Positions 17,701 through 25,400 of a DNA stretch of 64,000 nt are shown here, one piece after another; within the stretch, counting starts at the first letter, position 1, and each line of letters opens with the position of its first letter. Below the pieces are notes generated by a model. That model made no database searches, was not told the origin of the DNA, and saw only the letters and a program-made list of their open reading frames with translations. The stretch is from positions 4,226-68,225 of the forward strand of contig UQGD01000009.1 in assembly GCA_900540455.1 (NCBI GenBank), written 5' to 3'. The position numbers and the translations under genes were made by a program. This DNA comes from an uncultured Faecalibacterium sp. (GTDB lineage: Bacteria > Bacillota > Clostridia > Oscillospirales > Ruminococcaceae).

Positions 17701-20100
17701 TTACGAGCGCTCTTTCTGGACGCTGCGGCGTCTGCGCCAGGCAAAATACCCAGTATAGGCCAGCCACAGCGGGAGCGCGACCCACATCAGTGTACGGCTG
17801 AAGCGGATGCCGTCCGGCTGGTAGACAAAGTCGATCTTATTTTCCCCTTCCGGACAGAGCACCGCCATCAGTCCGTTGTCCACCTGCACAACGGGGGTGT
17901 CGGCACCATTGACATAGGCGGCAAATCCATCGTCATACGGCACCGAGAAGAATACCAGCTCCGGCTGCGCAAGGGTGATCTCTGCATGGAAGCCCGAATT
18001 TGTCATCCGGAACATACTGCACCCAGCCGCCCGGCGGGCGTCGCAGTCACGGACGTAGGTATCGTAGTCCAGCCGCTGTCCCTCAGACTGAGGCATGGGT
18101 TCCAGATACTTTGCATACTGCGCCTCGTCCTCCGGAGAGAGCACCAGCGCCCGCATCAGCAGATTAGCCCGCTGATGCTCCGGGTACTGGGCCAGCTGTT
18201 CCTGTGTGAGATAGTATTGGTAGGTAAAGCCCATGGGCACATAGTTTTGGTTGCGGTAGACAGCAAACCCGTCCATCGTATCCCAATACACCCATCCATC
18301 GTCGGCCACCGACTCAAAATCCGCCTGTTTTTCCGGCGTTGTCAGCAGGTATTCCACGCTCAGCAGCCCGCGCAGTGCATAGTTGGAGAGGGCAGGCTCA
18401 CTGCGCACATCCCGCTTGACCCCCACAGAGGGATAAAAGCTGAGGATGCTGGGGGCAGCGGTGCTGCCAAAATACTGCAGACAGCTCTTATCCAGCCAAA
18501 GCCCCAGGTTATCATGGGTCTCGTAGGTATCGATGCGGTAGTCCCCCTGCGGCAGATGTTCCTTGAGCGCCAGGGCATCGTTATCCTGCTGCACCAGGTC
18601 GCTGTCGGTGTTCCACTGTCCAAACTTGCCAATCGCGATATGCGTCGTGGTAAACAGGCAGGCAAACGCCAGCACTGCCGCCAGCATCCGCCGGGGCAGG
18701 ATCTTTTTGCCCCGCCAGCGCCGCCACAGCCAGAGGAACACCACCAGTCCCACCAGACCAAAGCCCAGCACCACAGCGTATTGGCCCGGATTCTGCAAAA
18801 CGCCAAAAGTCCAGCTGTCGCCATCCTGCACAGGCACCACAGCAAACGCCAGGGTAGCCAGCATCACCCAGAACAGACCCTTTGCCGGGGTTTCCAGGTC
18901 TGCCGCCGGGCTTTCCAGCGCGCGCACCGTCATCAGGCAGAGGATCAGCACCGGCATATAATACCAGCGGGCGTAGTAGCTGGAGTTGAGGGCGTAAAAC
19001 GCACTGTTCAGCACCGGCACCAGGGCAAAGACTGCGCACACCGCCACGATGCGCTTATTGGCATCCCGCTTTTTCAGCTTCCAATACGCCAATGCACCGG
19101 CCAGGCTGCACACAGGCAGATATGCGGACATGCTGGTCCACTTGATGATCCCCTCGGACCAGATGGAGGTCAGATACGGAGAGTCCGGCGGCAGCACCCA
19201 GCTCAGCAGGATCGCAAGATACTGCTGTACCTTGGAATAGGTCAAAAATCCCCAGCCGGAGGCCAGGTCCACCGTGCGCGGATTTTGCAGCAGCGAAAGC
19301 ACCGCAGGCCAGAGCAGCAGCCCGCCCAGGGCCACCCCCAGCAGGCTCTCGAACGCCAGCCGGACAAACAACCGTCCGGTGAGGCGCACCTCTCCAGCCG
19401 AGAGCTTGCAGACAAAATAGATGACCAAAAACAGGACCTGCCCCACAAAGAAGAAATAATTGTTCAGCAGGTTCAGCGCCACCCAAAAGGCAAACAGACC
19501 CCGGCGGCGCTCATAAATGCACTCGTCCAGCGCCCAGAGCATATACGGGAACAGCGCCACCACGTCCACAAAGTGGTTGAAAAAGATATTGTACACCGAA
19601 AAACCAGACAGCGCATACAGGCAGCCGCCCAGCACGGCATAGTTGACATCCTGAACATACCGGCGCAGGTACAGGTATGCACCGCCGCCAGCCACTGCAA
19701 ACTTGAGCACCAGCAGCGGCACCATCAGATAAGGCAGCCACTGCTGCGGAAACAGCAGCGACAGCCAAAAGAAGGGCGAGCCGTACAGGTAAAAGGAATA
19801 GGCATTCATCACACCGCTGCCCAGGTCTGTTGCCCAGGAGAAGGTGTTATCCGCCACCGGCACCGTAGCCCAGATATTATCCGGGTATCCCTGCCCCTTA
19901 AAAAAACCGTTCAGATAGCGGTAAAAGCTGATCTGCTGACTGTTGAAATCCCCCGCATAGTGAAAAAATCCACCGTCCAGCAGGTAAAACGGCAAAAAGA
20001 ACAGTGCTGCTGCCAGCCCGCAGAGCACTACCGTCAGCCAGAATTTATTTTGTTTTTGACCCAGCAGCCGCAGCTGCCGGGCGTTGTGCAGAGCGTCCAT
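17701..20100 (-). CDS. YfhO family multi-pass membrane protein
   Basis: A 799-residue protein of the YfhO family, GT-C-fold membrane glycosyltransferase relatives. In Bacillus and Listeria, relatives glycosylate lipoteichoic or wall teichoic acid. At least a dozen hydrophobic helices are visible between residues 22 and 480. A large extracellular loop follows the first helix (YAGDFNSQQISFYRYLNGFF) and carries an acidic residue in the position used by GT-C enzymes. The C-terminal third is a soluble beta-rich domain (PSILSFYPSVGVKRDV, then IDFVYQPDGIRFSRT), closed by one last helix and a basic tail. GGGGGAGAGGATACG precedes the ATG. Confidence 0.85.
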   Translation of the reverse strand: MDALHNARQLRLLGQKQNKFWLTVVLCGLAAALFFLPFYLLDGGFFHYAGDFNSQQISFYRYLNGFFKGQGYPDNIWATVPVADNTFSWATDLGSGVMNAYSFYLYGSPFFWLSLLFPQQWLPYLMVPLLVLKFAVAGGGAYLYLRRYVQDVNYAVLGGCLYALSGFSVYNIFFNHFVDVVALFPYMLWALDECIYERRRGLFAFWVALNLLNNYFFFVGQVLFLVIYFVCKLSAGEVRLTGRLFVRLAFESLLGVALGGLLLWPAVLSLLQNPRTVDLASGWGFLTYSKVQQYLAILLSWVLPPDSPYLTSIWSEGIIKWTSMSAYLPVCSLAGALAYWKLKKRDANKRIVAVCAVFALVPVLNSAFYALNSSYYARWYYMPVLILCLMTVRALESPAADLETPAKGLFWVMLATLAFAVVPVQDGDSWTFGVLQNPGQYAVVLGFGLVGLVVFLWLWRRWRGKKILPRRMLAAVLAFACLFTTTHIAIGKFGQWNTDSDLVQQDNDALALKEHLPQGDYRIDTYETHDNLGLWLDKSCLQYFGSTAAPSILSFYPSVGVKRDVRSEPALSNYALRGLLSVEYLLTTPEKQADFESVADDGWVYWDTMDGFAVYRNQNYVPMGFTYQYYLTQEQLAQYPEHQRANLLMRALVLSPEDEAQYAKYLEPMPQSEGQRLDYDTYVRDCDARRAAGCSMFRMTNSGFHAEITLAQPELVFFSVPYDDGFAAYVNGADTPVVQVDNGLMAVLCPEGENKIDFVYQPDGIRFSRTLMWVALPLWLAYTGYFAWRRRRSVQKERS

Positions 20101-20124
20101 CGTATCCTCTCCCCCTTTTTCTCT

Positions 20125-21141
20125 TTACGGGAACGGCAGCTCCCGCACATCGTCGGGGTCGGCAGCACGGCGCTGACAGTCAAACACAGCCTCGATCAGC
20201 CGGTCCAGATCCTCCAGATGGGACAGTTCACAGCACACCTTGCGCAGCGAAGCCGCCCCTTTAAGCCCCTTCATATAGTGCATGGCCTGCGCCCGAGCCT
20301 GGGGCATGGCCACATACTCGCCTTTTTCCTCTACCATCTGTTCCACCTGGCGGCGCAGCGCATTCATCCGTGCCTGCAGATTGGGCTGCTTGGGGGCGGG
20401 GGCGCCTTCCAGCGCTGCATTCACCTGCTCAAACAGCCAGGGGTCTCCCAAGGCTGCACGGGCGATCATGACCCCATCGCAGCCGGTCTGCCGCACCATT
20501 TCCAGCGCATCCTCCGGGGTATGAATGTCTCCGTTGCCCAGCACCGGCACATCCACCGCCTGCTTTACCGCCGCAATAATGGAAAGATCGATGCCCGGGG
20601 TATACATCTCGGCCCGGGTGCGGGCGTGTACAGCTATGGCCGCTGCACCTGCCTGGGCACAGGCTTTGGCACATTCCACCGCCGTAATGTGGTCTGCATC
20701 CCAGCCCTTGCGCATCTTCACCGTGACCGGGCGGGTGGTATGAGCTGCCACCTGCTCCACGATGCGTCCGCAAAGCTCCGGGTCCAGCATCAGCTTACTG
20801 CCGGCCCCTGCAGAAACGATCTTGGGTGCAGGACAGCCCATATTGATATCCAAAAAATCGAACTGTTCCCCTTCGATCAGGGCCGCAGCCTGGCCCATGA
20901 TCTCCGGGTCATCCCCAAACAGCTGCACGCCATAGGGCGCATCGTTGGGTTCTGCCCGCAGCAGCGCTGCGGTCTTGCGGTCCTGATAGACCAAAGCCCT
21001 GCCAGAGACCATCTCGCTGACCGTAAAGCCCGCGCCATGCTGTGCCATCAGACGGCGGCAGGGTGCATCCGTAAAACCGGCCATAGGGCCGAACACTGCC
21101 CGATGGGGCAGGGTGAGTGTACCGATCTTTAACTGTTCCAT
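20125..21141 (-). CDS. dusB: tRNA-dihydrouridine synthase (DusB type)
   Basis: A 338-residue flavoenzyme that reduces uridine in the tRNA D-loop. The TIM barrel starts with LPHRAVFGPMAGFTDAPCR. The FMN and tRNA site residues lie in YGVQLFGDDP and DINMGCPAPKIVSAGAGS, where the catalytic cysteine is in MGCPAPK. VTVKMRKGWD, HARTRAEMYTPGIDLS and GNGDIHTPEDALEM follow, and a helical tail completes it. AGAGGAACTAC precedes the ATG. The gene is divergent from the aldo/keto reductase. Confidence 0.95.
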   Translation of the reverse strand: MEQLKIGTLTLPHRAVFGPMAGFTDAPCRRLMAQHGAGFTVSEMVSGRALVYQDRKTAALLRAEPNDAPYGVQLFGDDPEIMGQAAALIEGEQFDFLDINMGCPAPKIVSAGAGSKLMLDPELCGRIVEQVAAHTTRPVTVKMRKGWDADHITAVECAKACAQAGAAAIAVHARTRAEMYTPGIDLSIIAAVKQAVDVPVLGNGDIHTPEDALEMVRQTGCDGVMIARAALGDPWLFEQVNAALEGAPAPKQPNLQARMNALRRQVEQMVEEKGEYVAMPQARAQAMHYMKGLKGAASLRKVCCELSHLEDLDRLIEAVFDCQRRAADPDDVRELPFP

Positions 21142-21290
21142 GTAGTTCCTCTAAACGCTTTCTTGCCAGAATGTGTGTATTAGCGTATCATATTCCCCCG
21201 CAGATTGCAAGAAAAACCAGGGCATATGCCCCCTCTTTCCTGGGCTTGAAAACCGCTGCGAGGACACTTTTCGTTTTGCTCTGCCCATGG

Positions 21291-21351
21291 TATACTGTAC
21301 ATAAAAAGGAGGTACGGCGGAGACAGCAACCACCCGCCGCAAAACTGCGTA
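21291..21351 (+). promoter_or_regulatory. Aldo/keto reductase leader: -10 box, Shine-Dalgarno and hairpin
   Basis: TATACT at 21291-21296 would place the RNA start near 21303. AAAAAGGAGG (21304-21312) follows at once, but the first usable start codon is 39 bases later at 21351. Between them CGGCGG (21315-21320) can pair with CCGCCG (21334-21339), which would bring the ribosome-binding site to about 13 bases from the ATG. Confidence 0.5.
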
Positions 21352-22502
21352 TGGAATACCGTGATTGGGGCAAAGCCGGGGTGCGCACCTCCCTGCTGGG
21401 GTACGGCTGTATGCGGCTGCCCACCACCCCCCAAGGGGAGATCGATGAGCCCCGGGCGGAAGCCCTTTTGAACGCCGCCCGGGATGCCGGCGTCAACTAC
21501 TTTGATACCGCCCACTTCTACCATAGCTCTCAAAGCGAACCTTTTGTGGGGAAAGTGATCGCAAAATGGCCCCGGGACAGTTTTTATGTGGCCACCAAGC
21601 TCCCGCTGTGGAAGATGCGGGACTGGGGCGACGACAGCCTGGAGGAAGCCAAAAAAGTGTTCCAGCTCCAGCTGGACCGGCTTGGGGTGGAATACTTTGA
21701 TTTTTATCTGCTGCACTCTTTGCATCGTGCCCGCTATGACGAAGCCAAAGCCCGGGGCATCGTAGACTGGCTGTGGCAGGAAAAAGCCGCCGGGCGCATC
21801 CGGAACTTTGGTTTTTCCTTCCACGACAACTATGCCGGTCTGGAGCATATCCTGCGGGACCAGCCCTGGGATTTCTGCCAGATCCAGTACAACTATCTGG
21901 ACACCGACGAGCGGGCCGAGGAAGTGCCCGGCAGCCGTGGCTATGCCCTGACCGAAGAACTGGGCATCCCGCTGATCATTATGGAGCCGATCAAGGGCGG
22001 CACCCTGGCAGTCCTGCCGGAGGATGCGGCGGCTCCCCTGCGGGCACAGGACCCCAGCGCCAGCATGGCAAGCTGGGCGCTGCGCTGGGTAGCCAGCCAT
22101 CCAAATGTCCGGGTGGTGCTGTCCGGCATGAGCGATGAAAAACAGCTGGCGGACAATCTGGCCACCTTCTCGCCTTTCGTCCCCCTGACCGCACAGGAGA
22201 CCGCTGCGGTGGATACCGTTGCGCAGGAGCTTCGCAGCCGGATCAAGATCGGCTGCACCGGCTGCCGGTACTGTCTGCCCTGCCCCATGGGGGTGGATAT
22301 CCCGGATAATTTCAGCATCTGGAACCGCCTGGGGATGTTCGGGCAGCCGCAGCAGGTCAAGCATCGCTGGGAAGCCCAGTTCCCCGATGCGGAAAAAGCC
22401 TATCACTGCATCCGCTGCGGCAAATGCGAAACTGTCTGCCCCCAGCAGCTGCCCATCCGCACCGCACTGGCCCAGCTGCAGCAGGAGCTGGACGCACTGT
22501 AA
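21351..22502 (+). CDS. Aldo/keto reductase with C-terminal 4Fe-4S ferredoxin domain
   Basis: A 383-residue cytoplasmic oxidoreductase. The N-terminal AKR barrel begins MEYRDWGKAGVRTSLLGYG and holds the tetrad Asp in NYFDTAHFYHSS and the Lys in VATKLPLW. DFYLLHSLH and an NADPH-binding-type GMSDEKQLADNL region follow. The C-terminal part has CTGCRYCLPCPMGVDIP and HCIRCGKCETVCPQQLPI, two cysteine clusters that should bind iron-sulfur centres. This architecture is common in anaerobes and probably links carbonyl reduction to ferredoxin-type carriers. Substrate unknown. I chose ATG 21351 because the barrel begins there. It ends at a bidirectional terminator. Confidence 0.9.
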   Translation: MEYRDWGKAGVRTSLLGYGCMRLPTTPQGEIDEPRAEALLNAARDAGVNYFDTAHFYHSSQSEPFVGKVIAKWPRDSFYVATKLPLWKMRDWGDDSLEEAKKVFQLQLDRLGVEYFDFYLLHSLHRARYDEAKARGIVDWLWQEKAAGRIRNFGFSFHDNYAGLEHILRDQPWDFCQIQYNYLDTDERAEEVPGSRGYALTEELGIPLIIMEPIKGGTLAVLPEDAAAPLRAQDPSASMASWALRWVASHPNVRVVLSGMSDEKQLADNLATFSPFVPLTAQETAAVDTVAQELRSRIKIGCTGCRYCLPCPMGVDIPDNFSIWNRLGMFGQPQQVKHRWEAQFPDAEKAYHCIRCGKCETVCPQQLPIRTALAQLQQELDAL

Positions 22503-22504
22503 AC

Positions 22505-22544
22505 AACAAAAAACGGCAGGGTATCCCCTGCCGTTTTTTGTTGC
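22505..22544. terminator. Bidirectional terminator between convergent genes
   Basis: CAACAAAAAACGGCAGGG (22505-22522) and its perfect complement (22527-22544) flank a TATC loop. The A and T runs are part of the stem, so it works both for the aldo/keto reductase (+) and the GntR gene (-), whose stop is at 22550. Confidence 0.93.
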
Positions 22545-22549
22545 GGTAT

Positions 22550-23209
22550 TTACCACAGACGGATCACTTTGATGACCCCTTCTGCTTTATCACGCGCCAA
22601 CTCCAGATGGCTCTGCAGTGCCTGCGATGCGCCGACCCAGTCTTCCCGCAGGGCGGCATCCAGAATCAGCAGATGCTCCTCACAGGTCTGATCCTGATTG
22701 ATCATGCTGACCTTGCCGGTCATGATGCGGAAGCGGGTGTTCAGACCGGTGATCCGGTCGTAGGCCGAGCGCAGATACTTGTTGGGCAGCGTGCTCATCA
22801 GCAGCTCGTGGAAGATATCGTCCGACTCACAGAAATCCTCGATCCGGTCCGGGTGCAGCATCAGCTCACGGAACTGTTCCAGCTTCTCCATGGGCAGTGC
22901 GCTGCCATAGGTGCGCAGCGCATAGGGCTCCACCAGCAGCCGCATCTCGAACATACTATGTACGTCCTCCTCGGTAATGCCGGACACCATCAGACCCTTT
23001 TTGGGCAGGATGGTGATCAGACCCTCCTGCTCCAGACGGCCCAGGGCATCCCGCATAGGGGTGCGGCTGATATTGCCCATCTCTGCGCAGAGCTTCTGCT
23101 CATTCAAAAACTCATTGGGACGATACTCGCAGCTGAGGATCTTTGCTTTCAGGTACTGGTAAGCCTGCAGCTTCAGGCTCAGCTTCGACTGGGTGTCGTT
23201 TTCTTTCAT
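22550..23209 (-). CDS. GntR family regulator, FadR subfamily
   Basis: A 219-residue transcription factor. The winged helix comprises LSLKLQAYQYLKAKILSCEY, NEFLNEQKLCAEMG and SRTPMRDALGRLEQEGLI. The helical FCD sensor domain follows (MFEMRLLVEPYALR, HPDRIEDFCESDDIFHELLM). FCD domains usually bind small carboxylic acids, often via a metal. ATG 23209 follows ACAGGAGAGAGCGTC; the longer upstream frame is not supported. The next gene upstream is divergent. The regulated pathway is not visible, but a strong dyad in its own leader suggests autoregulation. Confidence 0.9.
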   Translation of the reverse strand: MKENDTQSKLSLKLQAYQYLKAKILSCEYRPNEFLNEQKLCAEMGNISRTPMRDALGRLEQEGLITILPKKGLMVSGITEEDVHSMFEMRLLVEPYALRTYGSALPMEKLEQFRELMLHPDRIEDFCESDDIFHELLMSTLPNKYLRSAYDRITGLNTRFRIMTGKVSMINQDQTCEEHLLILDAALREDWVGASQALQSHLELARDKAEGVIKVIRLW

Positions 23210-23410
23210 GACGCTCTCTCCTGTGATTTCCGGCGGGCGCTGTGCACCAAGCGAAACAAGGTCCTTCCTGTCTGACCGGCAAGGCCCTTTGCGCCGCCAT
23301 GATTTCTGCCCGCGCCGCACTTTCTGCGGACAGGGGGCTTATCTCGTCCTTTGAGGCACGCAGGTGCAGCCTGCGCCCCAGAAGGGTCCGGTCTCGATTC
23401 CCTAAAACAA

Positions 23411-23428
23411 GGTTGTATTCCTACAACC
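23411..23428. promoter_or_regulatory. Candidate GntR operator (7-4-7 dyad)
   Basis: GGTTGTA-TTCC-TACAACC is a perfect dyad with the GTA/TAC half-site core typical of FadR-subfamily operators. It lies about 20 bases downstream of the candidate gntR -10 box. Confidence 0.6.
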
Positions 23429-23448
23429 ATCCAAATGTTCTTCAATCT

Positions 23449-23477
23449 ATTATTTCACAATCCAGCATTTATTACAA
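23449..23477 (-). promoter_or_regulatory. Candidate promoter of the GntR gene
   Basis: On the minus strand TTGTAA (23477-23472) and AATAAT (23454-23449) are 17 bases apart. The leader is about 230 bases long. Apart from the dyad, 23210-23400 shows no clear element. Confidence 0.5.
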
Positions 23478-23589
23478 GACGTCCATTTCAAGTTTGGTAC
23501 ATTCTCCGATTTCCACGAATCACTAACCAATTTTTTACTCATTTTGACCAAGGTTTTTTGTGCTTGTCCCCCAAAAATGGCGCGCTTTT

Positions 23590-23618
23590 TTGCATTCCAG
23601 CGCAAAATGTGGTACAAT
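23590..23618 (+). promoter_or_regulatory. Promoter of the Fur-family gene
   Basis: TTGCAT (23590-23595) and TACAAT (23613-23618) with a 17-base spacer lie 55 bases upstream of the ATG. Confidence 0.8.
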
Positions 23619-23673
23619 GGCACAAACAAGCCCCAAGGATGGCGGGGCATCACAGGGGAAGGAGGGCTTTACT

Positions 23674-24102
23674 ATGGCCCGAAGCGGTGGATACAACACC
23701 AAGACCCGGCAGCTGATCCTGGATTATCTCATCAACAACCAGCAGCACGCCGTAAGCGCATCCAATATTCTGGAGCATCTGGAGCAGGAGGGTGCCAGCC
23801 CCAACCCCACCACTGTCTACCGGTACCTGGATAAGCTGGCCGGAGAGCAAAAGATCATGAAATATGTGGCCGACAAAGGGGAAAAAGCGGTCTTTCAATA
23901 TGTAGACGAGGGGCAGCACTGCCGGGAGCACCTGCATCTCAAATGCGTGCGGTGCGGCCGTATCCAGCATCTGGATTGTCATTTCATGACCGAGGTGCGC
24001 GCCCATCTGATGGCCGACCATGGCTTTACCCTTCAGTGCGAGGGCAGTGTGCTGTACGGGCTGTGCCGCACCTGTGCGCAGGAGCAGTCCCAGGAGGAGT
24101 AA
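23674..24102 (+). CDS. Fur family metal-responsive repressor (Zur-like)
   Basis: A 142-residue Fur-fold regulator. The N-terminal winged helix (TRQLILDYLINNQQ, NPTTVYRYLDKLAGEQKI) is followed by the metal/dimer domain with HCREHLHLKCVRCGR and CRTCAQE. The two CxxC pairs form the structural zinc site, and the His-rich segment is the regulatory site. It resembles Zur more than Fur or PerR, but the metal cannot be fixed from sequence. GGAAGGAGGGC lies about 8 bases before ATG 23674. It is monocistronic. Confidence 0.87.
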   Translation: MARSGGYNTKTRQLILDYLINNQQHAVSASNILEHLEQEGASPNPTTVYRYLDKLAGEQKIMKYVADKGEKAVFQYVDEGQHCREHLHLKCVRCGRIQHLDCHFMTEVRAHLMADHGFTLQCEGSVLYGLCRTCAQEQSQEE

Positions 24103-24130
24103 GCCGCCTTTTTTGAAATCACACAAAAAC

Positions 24131-24168
24131 AGCGCTCTGCCGTGCAGCTTGCTGCACGGCAGGGCGCT
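24131..24168 (-). terminator. Terminator of the TetR gene
   Basis: An 18-bp stem (AGCGCTCTGCCGTGCAGC and its complement, one G-T pair) with a 2-base loop is followed on the minus strand by TTTTTG. It lies between the convergent Fur and TetR genes. Confidence 0.85.
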
Positions 24169-24195
24169 TCGCTGTGAAAAAATACAGGATGCAGC

Positions 24196-24747
24196 TCAGA
24201 TCTCGATGTTCAGTGTTGCCCGGGCGATGGCCCCCAGCAGCGCCACCAGGCGTTTTTCATCCATCTGGCTCTCACTGTTGTTGTTGTTCATAAAGGCATA
24301 GTAGCATCCATGTACGCAAAAGGACAGCACGATGCCGCGGGCAGGCTCCTCCAAAAAGGTGGGGTCTGCTGCTGCGATCCGCTCCCGCAGGCCATGTTCG
24401 ATCTGATTGATCAGCAGCCCCTGCCGTGACCCGGAGAAGAGCACCTGCACTGTCTCCAAATTTCTGGCAAAAGCTCGGAACAGCTCCTGGGTCATCCAGT
24501 CTGTATTGCTGCGCAGATCTCCGCCACGCAGCGGCGGCAGCCCGGAGAGGATCTCCTCGATCAGATCCTGCTCCATTTTGGTGGACAGCGCAAAGATGTC
24601 CTGGTAATGGGCGTAAAAGGTCGATTTGTTGATGCAGGCCAGAGCACATAAGTCCTTGACCTTGATCTTCTCCAGGGGCTTTTTTGCCCGCAAGGTAAGA
24701 AATGCCTGTTTGATGGCCCGCTCGGTCTTTTCGATTCGGATGTCCAA
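24196..24747 (-). CDS. TetR family transcriptional regulator
   Basis: A repressor of about 183 residues. The helix-turn-helix is KTERAIKQAFLTLRAKKPLE, KIKVKDLCALACINKSTFYA and HYQDIF. The C-terminal helical ligand domain has no informative motif and contains NNNNSESQMDEKRL near the end. I place the start at TTG 24747, after GGAAAGGGTGG. A longer frame starting at 24819 would run through a GATAAT -10-like element (about 24776-24781) and adds residues unlike the family. The nearest other gene, niaR, is upstream on the same strand with about 105 bases between; the target is unknown. Confidence 0.82.
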   Translation of the reverse strand: MDIRIEKTERAIKQAFLTLRAKKPLEKIKVKDLCALACINKSTFYAHYQDIFALSTKMEQDLIEEILSGLPPLRGGDLRSNTDWMTQELFRAFARNLETVQVLFSGSRQGLLINQIEHGLRERIAAADPTFLEEPARGIVLSFCVHGCYYAFMNNNNSESQMDEKRLVALLGAIARATLNIEI

Positions 24748-24854
24748 AAAACCACCCTTTCCGCCGGAAGGTCTATTATCCAACCCTTTTCCTTTTTCGC
24801 TGATGGACAAGTCCGGCAATGCTTTTTACAATAATTCCAGCATCGTTTCTTATT

Positions 24855-25373
24855 TTATTCTTTATGGTACAATAGCCCCTGTTCTGCCAGCGCCTGCTCA
24901 ATACGGCGGAATGTCTCCGGCTCCGGGCAGCGCAGGGTATGCAGATGCACCCCGCCGGTCATCCGGCTCAGGAGACAGGCGGGGTTTCCCTCGGCCTGGG
25001 TAATAAAAGCCTCCACATCGTAGCGGCTGGTCAGGTTCAGGGTCGCGCGCAGCTCCCCATACAGAGCATTGTCCACCGATACGTCCACCACCACACCGCC
25101 GTTGTCCACCACTGTGTACAACTCCTGGCGCATCTGTTCCACGGTACTGTGGGCACAGGCCAGGATGCCGGTGTATCCCTCGGCAGCGCCCCGAAGCTGA
25201 TACCCCCGGGGCGTGGCGTCGATCTGTGCGCCGCCTGCCCGCAGCAGAGCTACATCCCCTACTACAATCTGGCGGGAGACCCCCAGTTCCTTTGCCAGCA
25301 CACCTGCGCTGACCGGAAGCCGGGTCTGGGTCAGGCGCTCTAAGATCATCTGTCTGCGCTGTGCAGCGTTCAT
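24855..25373 (-). CDS. niaR: NiaR-type niacin-responsive repressor
   Basis: A 172-residue regulator with an N-terminal HTH_11 winged helix (RRQMILERLTQTRLPVSAGV, LGVSRQIVVGDVALLRAGG) and a C-terminal 3H domain. The latter contains the conserved metal-binding histidines in ILACAHSTVEQ and GGVHLHTL. In Firmicutes, NiaR senses nicotinic acid and represses NAD biosynthesis and niacin transport genes. ATG 25373 follows GGAAGGGAGTGAGAGG. It lies 27 bases after the GH13 gene on the same strand, so cotranscription is likely, though a metabolic link is not obvious. Confidence 0.88.
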   Translation of the reverse strand: MNAAQRRQMILERLTQTRLPVSAGVLAKELGVSRQIVVGDVALLRAGGAQIDATPRGYQLRGAAEGYTGILACAHSTVEQMRQELYTVVDNGGVVVDVSVDNALYGELRATLNLTSRYDVEAFITQAEGNPACLLSRMTGGVHLHTLRCPEPETFRRIEQALAEQGLLYHKE

Positions 25374-25400
25374 CCTCTCACTCCCTTCCGGCAAGATCTC

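Noticed and set aside
17986..21132. A 1,048-codon open frame on the plus strand across YfhO and dusB
   Set aside because: It spans two unrelated minus-strand genes with recognisable motifs and has a His/Gln-rich shadow composition.
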